From contig NMRA01000010.1 of assembly GCA_002633005.1 (NCBI GenBank), forward strand, positions 551,252-615,251: DNA of 64,000 nt, written 5' to 3'. Each line of letters begins with the position of its first letter. The stretch's first letter is position 1. Positions 11,712 to 23,700 of this stretch are shown one piece after another. Source of the DNA: Phoronis australis (Eukaryota > Phoronida > Phoronidae). A model generated the notes under the pieces. The model saw only the letters and a list, made by a program, of their open reading frames with translations. It was not told the origin of the DNA and did no database searches. Both the position numbers and the translations under genes were made by a program.

Positions 11712-11769
11712 ATGCCTGGAATCGAAGATTGGCTCAGCAGTCCGCTAACCGTTGTTCAAGGACTTTTTG
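11712..11769 (+). CDS. MCMBP: MCMBP exon 1 (start codon)
   Basis: The exon encodes [19 protein letters not shown] and ends one base into the next codon at GTAATT. The human start is MPCGEDWLSHPLGIVQGFF. Confidence 0.95.
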
Positions 11770-14700
11770 GTAATTTTTATTCAATCTTAACCCTTTGTAT
11801 GTCATATTTCAGTTGCAGGGATCGTGTCGTTGGTGAAGGAGTGAGTTGAGGTCATGAGATGGAAAAGTGAATGGCATTTGGCTTTGTGAACATTGTTGCT
11901 TTTGTCGAATTTTAGGGTGGCAAAGGAGGCATTTGCCTCCGTCCACCCCCTTTCTAACAGGCTCCTCCATCTGAGAGAATATAAATATGAAAGAGCATGA
12001 TTTCAAAAAAAGAAGAAAAAAAGAAAATAAACATTTTAAGTGCTCATCAGTTTTGACAGGATATATGAGTGTGGTGTCCTCAGTGAGAAGACAGTAGGGC
12101 AATAGTTCTCACATTTCTGCTGTTATACACTATTCAAGCAACTCCGGAATTGGGGGTCAATAATGAAATTTACAGTGTCACCATGCAAGTTCGTTTTAGC
12201 AATTTAATATTCAAATATTGATTTTGTAGAAAATTCTGTTCTCAAAAAATATCCATCATATTTTGATTGATGTCTACAAAAAATTCCATAATTCTCAAGC
12301 TGTGTATAGCGACAAACGTGAATCATTTCTCACAAGCACATGTCAGTTTATATAAGTCCTTGAATTAAAAGGCAGTTTTTGAGTGACTGGAATTTTACGT
12401 CTTGTGAAACCCATCTCACTCCGACAGGTGAAAAATGAGACTACATGGCTGCTATGGAAAACAGACATGTGACCCCGGCCTCGTTACAGCCTCTAGGACA
12501 CAGTCACCTTCGTGTTAACCGAAAGTCAAGTTCCCGACTGTAGTTGACTTCTTTTATTGTAAAGCCCTACAAGTTTTATTGTGAGATTGGAACAGTAACA
12601 ATGTAGAAAAGCAATTAACACTCAAGGTCATCTTGTAGTGATCTCTATCTTGAGAACATGAACTTGAGCAGAAAGTCGCAAGCTGTAATAAAAAAATTGT
12701 GAATAATTAGTCGTCCCAGTTAGTCACGGAGGGACCATCGAGTTTTTCAATAGGTTTACGACTAGGGGGGTCAGGAATGGATGTTTACTGACCCCCCTAG
12801 TCGTAAATCTACTGAATAACTCTATGGTCCCTCCGTTACCATCCCATACATAAGAGGAATATCTGAACGCCTACAACACAACTGCAGAACCCATGGTATT
12901 TCCTGTTACATGAAACCTATCAACACCCTCCGTTCCCTACTAGTCAGACCCAACCCCGATGACTAAACAATGTGGGTCATATACCAGCTGGAATGTGACC
13001 AGGATCCCAACCACACCTACATTGGAGAAACTAAGAGACCGTTCTTTACCAGATTCAAAGAACATCTGAAACTAGACAGACCAACATCCATGGGAGAACA
13101 TATTTTGGCGACTGGGCACACCATCTCTCTTGCGTCATCCAGGATCCTAGCCAAGGAACAAAATTTGTATACTCGTAAGCTCAAAGAGGCCATAAACATC
13201 AACAGTCAGCGCCCCCTCTTGAACTGAGACAGAGGACTCCACCTACCCCCCGTGTCCTCCAGCATTCTTAATGAGCGTAAGGCGGGAAATCCCTCAAAGA
13301 CCTGGCGCACCAGGTCCAAATGTCTGTCAACAACCAACCACGTCTCTAAGTAAGTGAACATTTTATGTACAATGCCTCTAGAGACCAATGACGAACCTAT
13401 TCTGTTTATTTTTAGCTGAGTATGGCAAGGACTACGTTGGCAAGGTGGAAGAATATTTCACAGAGAGACTTCTTACACAGGAAACCTTGTCACGGGTATG
13501 TTTATCGTCTTAATGTAAATGCTGCGATTAAGTGATTGAAGCACCATCTACTTTGAGATTGTGCATACTTTTGAGAACCCAAATTACTGCAACTTCAAAC
13601 TAAGATAAAACAAATTTGATACAATTTTATTTGCAATTTTTGACATGTCAAAACATACTAAAATACCATTTATGAACTCTTATGTGGACATAGCGTAGGC
13701 CTTGTCACCCAATGTTAAGCTCAGGCTGCTGATGGGAGGGGCAGACCTAAACATTGCTGTAGTACAGCTAAAGTTAAAGTCTAATACTGGAATAAAAACT
13801 AACATTAGTTGTGAGGCTGCGATTTACGTATACGATCTCACTTTAGTTCCATTTATCTCTTAGGTGTAACATGGTAGAGTATGTTATGAAAAACTGCAGA
13901 TAAAATATGTGTTGCTGTAAACACTTCAACTGTACCATGATGATTGTACACAGTAGATGTTTGAAATAGAAGGTGGGATCTCCAAATTAATCTCCTCAAA
14001 AATAATGAAAAACAATTGGTGGAATGCATAGGATTTGGGTTTCTCTTGATAGAAACTTTCTGAAAATTGTTTAAGTTTTAGAAAATTAATTTGTAAGTAT
14101 TTTTTTAAATCCTATGTGTCGTCAAATTGGTTTCACACTTGACTTCTTATTTTACGTTTTAAGTAGTAATCCTATATTGTTCCAAATCATCAACATCTAT
14201 TTACAGGTTCCTTCCTTGAATGACACGGCCCTTCACAATATCAAGGCCAACTCACTGGTCAAGTTCCGCTGCATGATACAGGACATGTTTGACCCAGAGT
14301 TCTACATGGGTGTGTACGAGGTTCACGACACCAACCCTGGAGTGACATGTCTCAAATCTGGCCGCTACAAAGACATTGCTGAATGTCTGGTAAGTTGATT
14401 TTTGTGGATTATGCTAGGGAAATTTTCATGTATTTTGAAATGACTTTGGTTCATTTTTCATTTGCACTAGATATAATAGTTTATGAACAGAGTCTCCAAT
14501 TGAATGCTCCCTTCTAGACTTGTTTCTAAATTACCCAACACTCGCGCGTTTTTCAATTAGGGCACTAGATTGTTGCAGAACTTGCCGATATTGTGTGTAG
14601 CCGTTTGAGTGTTTATTGGTATTCAAGTGACTGATTAGCCCAAGAGGCTGGGGATGTGTTGTGTGAAAAGTTCATTATTTTGTTTTTGTATTGTATTCTG

Positions 14701-17700
14701 CGATGCATCCTTGTCGCTGTAATAAATAATAAATACAAATATTTAACCTTGTTATGATTATTTTGCAAAATATATTCTGTTATATGCTGCGTTGTACAGT
14801 CAGTGCTCTGCTATAGATATGAATGCATAGCTCAGTTAAAACAGTTCTCGCCATGTCATACAGTCAATCCTGTGGTGCCACATGGGTGGTCCTTCACACT
14901 GACGTTGCATAACCAGCTCCAAGTTTTAGGCATACTTTGTAAGGATTTTTTGAAATCTGTTACAAGCTTTCAGGAGTCGATGAGGGCTAAAGATCATTGT
15001 TTTATTCACAGATTGAGTTATCTTATTGTACTTAATATCAGTTGGGAAAAAGAGAGTTTGGCATCTTTTCAATATCAAGCAGACATTGTGATCGCACGTG
15101 CTCTTTGTGTGAGAGCACCCATAGTGACGTAGGTCTGTCTTAACTCGTTATGAATACTGATAGTTATTTGTTCTAAATCTTATGTATTAGCGTTAGTGTA
15201 GGAAACTTTCTGTGTTATATTTTGCCAGGTTTTGAGTTTTCGTTTCTGAGCTCTGCATTTTGCACTGGTTTGTAGTTATTGGAACAGTTGTTATTGAACA
15301 TAGTTGTTATAATTGTTATTATTATTGTTATTATCATTACAGGAGCACCAAGAGATCCTGTTGGAGTCTTCCAACAACGTGACATGCGACCGTCAGACTT
15401 TCTATTGTGTTCCTATTCCTGGCGAAACTAGCTGGGTAAAGGAAGTATCCTTGTTTTAAACAACAGATGGCGTGTGAAGATCTAGCTAAGTTCATATTTA
15501 GCCATCTTTGTCATTCTAGGATTTTGTTATCAAGTTTGTTTGTGGCTGTGTATCACTGTGTGTTAACATTTACATGTGTGACCGACCTGTGTCTTCTTGA
15601 GATATGCCTCATCCTTGCCCTAGATCTACCCATGAGCCAATGGAATAAAGTGTCTTAAATCTCAAACATAACCTTTTCTCCAAAGAATCTTAGAAAATAT
15701 TTTTTGCCGTTACCTCCCGTTCAGTAGATCACTTTGTGTTTGGGCTCGTACCCTACATATTGCTATTGGACTGATAGCCACTTGATTGCTTTTGACTCAT
15801 AAAGTGACAACCTATAAATTTCAACTTGCTGTGTGCAGACTTCAGCAGTCACCTCTTCCCAAACCAATAGGTGGCGTATGACTTGGTTGAAACCCTGGGG
15901 GTCTTCATGTAGAAGTGCGATTAATGAACTAGGTGAATAGCTGTAATTCAACACATTCTATTGTTGCCTTAACCCTGTGCAGGCTTATTCATTTAATAAT
16001 CGCTACAAGGCTGCTCCCTCCATGTCATGCAAGCCGTCCCGCTCCAAGCGTAGCCGTGACGATGACGATGATGATGATGTCATGGATACTGAGTCTGGTA
16101 TCCAGGGAGGTGATGGAGAAAACAAAAGGGTTCGACGAGAACACAGCACAGGTTGGTCTATTATGGAACACAGTTATTATTGCTGTGAGACTAAACGAAA
16201 ACATGAATAATTCTAAAACATTCCATTTGCTTCCCTAATTTAGGATTATAGTGTCTGTCTTAAACAAGTTAATGCCACATGACAAACTTTGTTTACCGAA
16301 AAACAATGATGTTTTGGAATTAACTTATAAGTCTATATGCTGGCGGAAATATGACTTTATGTCTTAATAGTTCCAGTTTTGGATATTTTTAATCGCATGT
16401 GCTTGTTGTTCACTCCTTGCTTTGATTGTTATTGAGAAGAACTGACATTCCATAATTGCCTGATACTTGGGTAAATGAGAAACTGGATGAAGTGGGTCTT
16501 AAATTGACTGACAACGATATTTCTGTGTTAATTCATTCATTTGTATTTTTTTGTTCTATTGCACTTTGAAGCTAGGTCACTTTGTAGTGTGTTGTGACAC
16601 CAGTGTTTTATTTGCAGAGGCCGGCAGCAGTGCCCCCCCGGATCTAAACTTCCCCCTACCCGGAGAACAGGGACCAGCTTGTCTGGTTAAGGTAAATAGT
16701 CTATTGGAAGTATGTGTAACCATTTACTTTACAACGTGAAGGGTCAGTTTGATGCAGAAAATCCAATCAGTGAACAAGACCCTTAGATTGAATGTGGACA
16801 TTCTGAAACAACAAGCTTTCTTGTATTTAAAATTACCATGCACATCGTCATCATAATCAAAAAGCTTGAAGAAATCCTTTTACATTGCAACTGCCACCAT
16901 GAAACGCATCCAAAATATATTTGAGACCAAGCCTTCCATTATGGTCGTAGGTTATCCGAGATTCAAATGTATGGTGAATTTAATGTTTTGACTCAGACAT
17001 GTTAGTAGCCACGCATAGGACCTTGAATTCTTGGTATTATAAGGTTTTTTGATTGTTTTATATTGAGGTGACCCCTGAAGCATTTTAGCTGGGGTGTTAT
17101 CATGACTTTAAGTATTTTTTTAAATATGCAAATTTAGGCTACCATTATGCAAAATTCTGTTTGTTCTTATAACTTCCTCACGAAAGGTATTTTGATGTTT
17201 TTGCCTGTTTTCAAGGTCAATGAATTCATTGAAACTAGTTTACAGGTAAATAAATCATGAATTTGCATAAGTTATGCAAATTATGACCTCCATTATTCAA
17301 AAGCCTACTTGAGCTTATATCTAGGATAAAAAGCATAGAGAATCCTACACTCGTCTCAAATTTATGACATGGGCAAAACCTCCTGGAAATTTTGTCAAAT
17401 TCCAGAGGCTTTTGTTTTCTCACATCAACTGTAAAAACGATCTTTTTTTGCCGAAAAACTTGACGTGTCTAAAACTTAGTTAGAATTTGATAAATAGTCT
17501 TTAAAGTTGTAATATTAAAACTTAACAAATGTTTATAAATAATGGTCAGCAGGGCTGCCCTGCACGTGAGCACTGAATTGACCTTGACTGAGACAAAACA
17601 TAACAAATGTTTATAAATAATGGTCAGCAGGGCTGCCCTGCACGTGAGCACTGAATTGTCCTTGACTGAGACAACACAGCTAGACAGTCTCAGCACGTTT

Positions 17701-20700
17701 CTTGAGTTGAGATTCATCTCCGTTTGAATGAAGATGGGTCCGTTTAAGAAGTTGTTTGCATATCCTTCCGACCGGGAGTACGCACAGTTGCGACTCCCGA
17801 TTTGTCAATCATAACCTTGTCAACTTCACGGAATTTCGGCATTGTTTGGTTGGCGCGCGTTTGGTTGTTGGTATTAGTGTTTTGCAGACGATAGTAAAGC
17901 GTATGGATTTCTACTTTGCACTACGTTACGATTTGCCCATGTAATATCAAGAAAATTACTTGCTCGGTGTCATTAACCAGTCGTGTAGTAACACATTACA
18001 GGTCATGTGAGAAATTAATATTTTCTCCCATGTTTCTATGATCAATTAATTAAATGAAATCAGTGTGCAAATAATGGCCACCATTATTCAAATTCTGTTT
18101 CTCTTCATCGTTGCCTTACATGCCATTATGTAAATCACCCTGACATTTGCGTGGTCAATGAATTTAATGAAATCAGTTTGCTGGTCATTACATCATAAAG
18201 TTGCATAACTTATAACTTATACAAATTTGGTTGACTTTAGTCATTTTGATTGTTCCCCTATCAGATACAATTAATGCAGGTACAAATTATGCAATGTAAG
18301 TCAAACAATTACAATTAATTGCAGTTTCCATGATTCGTGCGATTCATTCTAGTTTTTTCACAGGGCAGTGTTCAGCTAATTAGTTAGTGTCACGTCACTC
18401 AGGGGTAGAAACACCGTCTCTGTAATCGCCAAGTTACGGGGACCAGATTTCAAAGTCATGCTTTTATATTCTAGCTGCAAACTAGATGTATGGTTGTGGA
18501 ATCTAGTAGTGTTTGAACATTAGTTTTGGTCATCATGTGTGGAGCCTTTTCGGTGCGTGTGTGGAGTTCAGGGCTGAAAAACTGCATATTTGTACTGCGG
18601 GTTTGGTAGCTCAGGCCTTTATCCAGGATTTCGAAAATAGGGTGTCCAAAATGGGGTTCCCAATATTCTAGGGCGTCCATGATTCCAACGCATAACCCCC
18701 CCACCTTCAGCAATCCCCCCAAACACAAGTTTACAGCCTTCTGTAGTGAGCATTTTTACTAAAGAAAACTGTAGACCAAGACTTTCCAATGCTATCAACC
18801 AAGTGTGAGCATAGCAACATTGTGTATACTTTGTATGTACATTGTATATGTCTCCCTGCTTTGATAAAAGAGCCCCCCACTGTGAGCCTTCAGAGGCTTC
18901 CTAGTAATCATTACAATCTGTGTGTCCGAACTTGAAAGGTTCCTATTGATAGTGGGGTCCAAATGATACATTGGGGTCCTTGCCAGGGTGTCCGTATTAG
19001 TGCTAGGGCATCCATATTAGTGCTAGGGCGTCCATATTAGTGCTAGGGCATCCATATTAGTGCTAGGGCGTCCATATTAGTGCTAGGGCATCCATATTAG
19101 TGCTAGGGCGTCCATATTAGTGCTAGGGNNNNNNNNNNNNNNNNNNNNNNNNNNCCCCCACCCCCAGCAATCCCCCCAAACACAGATTTTTAAAAAAAAA
19201 GCATATTCCAAGGTTTTTACATCTAAGTTTACAGCCTTCTGTAGTGAGCATTTTTAGGAAAGACAACTGTAGACCAAGACTTTCCAATGCTATCAACCAA
19301 GTGTGAGCATAGCAACATTGTGTATACTTTGTATATACATTGTATATACATTGTATATGTCTCCCTGCTTTGAAAAAAGAGCCTCCCACTGCGAGCCTTC
19401 AGAGGCTTCCTAGTAATCATTACAATGTGCAGTCCAAACTTGAAAGGTTCCTATTGATAGTGGGCTTCCAAATGATACATTGGGCGTCCTTGCCAGGGGG
19501 TCAGTATTAGTGCCAGGGGGTCCATATTAGTGCTAGGGCATCCATATTAGTGCTAGGGGGTCCATATTAGTGCTAGGGCATCCATATTAGTGCTAGGGCG
19601 TCCATATTAGTGTAGGGCGTCCATATTAGTGTAGGGCGTCCATATTAGTGCTAGGGCGTCCAAGATGTATTCTGCATAAAGGCCTGTCATAGCTGGATTC
19701 TGGAGGTGCTGTCGTTACGTAAACAGCAAAATCATTTCACTATCCTCTCCTTCAGGTTTATGATCGTACAGACAAGTTTAAGTTGAATGATGTGGTGGAG
19801 TTTGTTGGAGTTCTGTCAGTTGACCCTGCTCTAGCCATCAATCACAGTGCAAATGGGTGAGTTAGGCTTTTTCAATAACGTCATTTGTTGAAACCGCATG
19901 TCATTTTTAGCTTGACATATAAATCTATCTTTAAGTTTTAATCAGTGTAATTAATGCAATATCTAGTGATGAAAATCTAGCAATTTTTATTTTCGACGAA
20001 TTATTGATTATAATGCATAATGGGGATTTTTAAGGCAACTGCCTGCATTTGCTACCATGGCAGAAAAATTTTGTGCGTCTTTTAAAGACTCTGATTGTCA
20101 ACCCAAAGCCATATACTCAACAAAGAAATGTTTTATGTACACATTAAGTTCAAACAAGTGGTAAGTCATTTATATGATTGAAAACTAGCGTTTATGATAT
20201 TTTAGTGGTTAGAGTGGATAATAAAACTTTAAACTGTGCTCACAGCAAAAATCAAAGGAATCGCTGAGCGTCTTTCGACAGCGACCGCCATCTCATTCAC
20301 TCTGAGAATGTTCCGTCTCTACACCTAGTGGACATTCTTGGAGTGAACAAGGTGGTGGATTGCTGTTGAAAGTCTGTGAGTGCGGTTTATATATTTTTAT
20401 TATGTCTCAACTGCAGCCAATTAGCTTTCATCAATGTTCAGAGTTGATATTTAAGGAATTATCGTGGCTAATAAATGCAACTAATGCAAATAAACTTATA
20501 GATATTTGTTTCCTTGACTTTTCAGCGATGAACAGTCGTCATTTCTTGACCCGTCTGAGGCTATGGTCGACGCAGTTGAACACAGCGTACATCACCCCCC
20601 GCCATCTTTGGTTCCACGTCTGCATGTTATTCTCGCTAAAAAACTACATCATAATAATCCATTGTTGCCTGTCGATGTCAATGAGGACAGTTGCAAAACA

Positions 20701-23700
20701 GGTTAATGTCAATACGTGGGTGTCTAAAGATGGAGGCTTGGTGAAGTCCTACTCAGCACCATCTTTGAAAACCAGTGTTCATGTTCTGGGATTGAACCCT
20801 GAGTGTTGGTTCTTTATTAATGCAAGTCAGAGCTGATCTTTATCAGGTGTGATAACACCTTGGACCAATAGCTGACTTTCAAAATAGCTGTGCCATGTTG
20901 AAATTTACTAATCCACCAGATGGCGATCAGGTCTTTTCGTGGACAGGTGTACAGCGCCACCTACAGATACCGTGTAATGCAGACAGCGTTTTAACACCTT
21001 TCCTGCTATTAAAATGTCACTGCTGTGCGGTGGAATGTATAATGCCTTACAAAAATGGAAAACCTTTTGAAATATCAATGGATGAACAGAGACATCATGT
21101 TCCATAAGTTTTATTCTGTGAAGACGTATCAGACGACAAAGTCAGTGGCTGCGGCTGATGAAGCATGAGAATTTCGATTCCAGCTGGTGTCAAAAAGTTT
21201 AAATATTGAACTAAAACTAATCAAACAATGGAAGGGGCTGACAGTGGAATTTATTCTTGGGTTTATAGATTAATGAACTGTTGTGTAGTAATTGAATTTC
21301 TGTCCACTTTCATGCTCTCAGTACTCTAGAGAGCACCAATATGAAAAATCCCCTATTGGAGTTCAATTAATGCTTCAAGGAAAAAAATTACCACTGCTAA
21401 CTTGATTTATTCTATTTTGAAGATTGACCACTACAATTGTATGAATGGTTTTGGCCATTAAACTTGCATGTGGTGGCCATGTTGTTGTCAGTGAATGAAC
21501 AGAATACACAAAGGCTTTGAAAGTATGGAAATTTCAAGAATTACAATTGAATGTCACTGATTTTGAAAAAAATATTGGAATTACCCTTTTTCACCGTTCA
21601 AGGTCATCTGACATTGTTCGGAAAGTTATTGTCTATACAAACTTGGGGTATGGTAAAGGGTTGGTTTAGTAATACAAAGTAACACGTTTCTCATATTATG
21701 TCCTAAATTTGTGGGATTTTGTCATACTGCACCTTCAAACGTTTGACTGCNATAATGCATAATGGGGATTTTTAAGGCAACTGCCTGCATTTGCTACCAT
21801 GGCAGAAAATTTTTGTGCGTCTTTTAAAGACTCTGATTGTCAACCTAAAGCCATGTATTTTAAAATACTCGACCTAAGAAATGTTTTATGTTCACATTAA
21901 GTTCAAACAAATGGTAAGTCATTTATATGATTGAAAACTAGTGTTTATGATACTGAATTAATGGTCTGAGTGGATAATAAAACTTTAAACTGTGCTCACA
22001 GCAAAAATCAAAGGAATCGCTGAGCGTCTTTCGACAGCGACCGCCATCTCGTTCACTTTGAGAATGTTCACTAGGTGTCGTGGGACCTGGATTGAAGCGT
22101 CTGCTCTTCACAATATGGTAAGTTCGTCTCTACACCTAGTGGACATTCTTGGAGTGAACAAGGTGGTGGATTGCTGTTGAAAGTGTGTGAGTGCGGTTTA
22201 TATATTTTCATTATGTCTCAACTGCAGCCAATTAGCTTTCATCATTGTTCAGAGTTGATGTTTAATGAATTATTGTGGGTAATAAATGCAACTAATGCAA
22301 ATAAACTTGTAGATATTTGTTTCCTTGACTTTTCAGCGATGAACAGTCGTCATTTCTTGACCCGTCTGAGGCTATGGTCGACGCAGTTGAACACAGCGTA
22401 CATCACCCCCCGCCATCTTTGGTTCCACGTCTGCATGTTATTCTCGCTAAAAAACTACATCATAATAATCCGTTGTTGCCTGCCGATGTCAATGAGGACA
22501 GTTGCAAAACAGGTGAATGTCAAAACGTGGGTGTCTAAAGATGGAGGCTTGGTGAAGTCCTACTCAGCACCATCTTTGAAAACCAGTGTTCATGTTCTGG
22601 GATCGAACCCTGAGTGTTGGTTCTTTATTAATGCGAGTCAGAGCTGATCTTTATCATGTGTGATAACACCTTGGACCAATAGCTGACTTTCGAAATAGCC
22701 GTGCCATGTTGAAATTTACTAATCCACCAGATGGCGATCAGGTCTTTTCGTGGACAGGCGTACAGCGCCACCTACAGATCCCGTGTACTGCAGGCAGTGT
22801 TTTAACACCTTTCCTGCTATTAAAATGTTACTGCTGTGCGGTGGAATGTATAATGCCTTACAAAAATGGAAAACCTTTTGAAATATCAATGGATGAACAG
22901 AGACATCATGTTCCATACGTTTTATACTGTGAAGACGTATCCGACGACAAAGGCAGTGGCTGCGGCTGATGAAGCATGAGAATTTCGATTCCAGCCGGTG
23001 TCAAAAAGTTTAAATATTGAACTAAAATTAATCAAACAATGGAAGGGGCTGATAGTGGAATTTATTCTTCGGCTTATAGATTAATGAAGTGTTATGTAGT
23101 AATTGAATTTCTGTCCACTTTCATGCTCTCAGTACTCTAGAGAGCACCAATGTGAAAAATCCCCTTCTGGAGTTCAATTAATGCTTCGAGGGAAAAAATT
23201 ACCACCACTAACTTGATTTATTCTATTTTGAAGATTGACCACTACAATTGTATGAATGGTTTTGGCCATTAAACTTGCATGTGGTGGCCATGTTGTTATC
23301 AGTGAATGAACAGAATACACAAAGGCTTTAAAACTATGAAAATTTCAACAATTACAATTGAATGTCACTGATTTTGAAAAAATCTTGGAATTACCCTTTT
23401 TCACCGTTCAAGGTCATCTGACATTGTTCGGAAAGTTATTGTCAGTACAAAACTTGGGGTATGGTAAAGGGTTGGTTTAGTAATATAAATCTGTTATGAA
23501 AAATTGCAAAAATTTTTCACGTCTCTCATGTTATGTCCTAAATTTGTGAGATTTTGTCACACTGCACCTTCAAACGTTTGACTGCTCTTGTGGCTTACGC
23601 TAAATCTATTGATTTCAGAAACAGAAGCACTTCTAAAAGAAGCATCCACATTGCGACAACACTTGATGTTTGTCTTGGAGTCTGCCTTATTTGGGGACAG

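Larger units (their letters stand above)
16692..19755 (+). other. MCMBP: MCMBP intron 6
   Basis: A 3-kb intron holding the 78-bp tandem duplication and the 20-bp minisatellite block with the 26-N gap. The rest is AT-rich with no gene signal. Confidence 0.85.
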
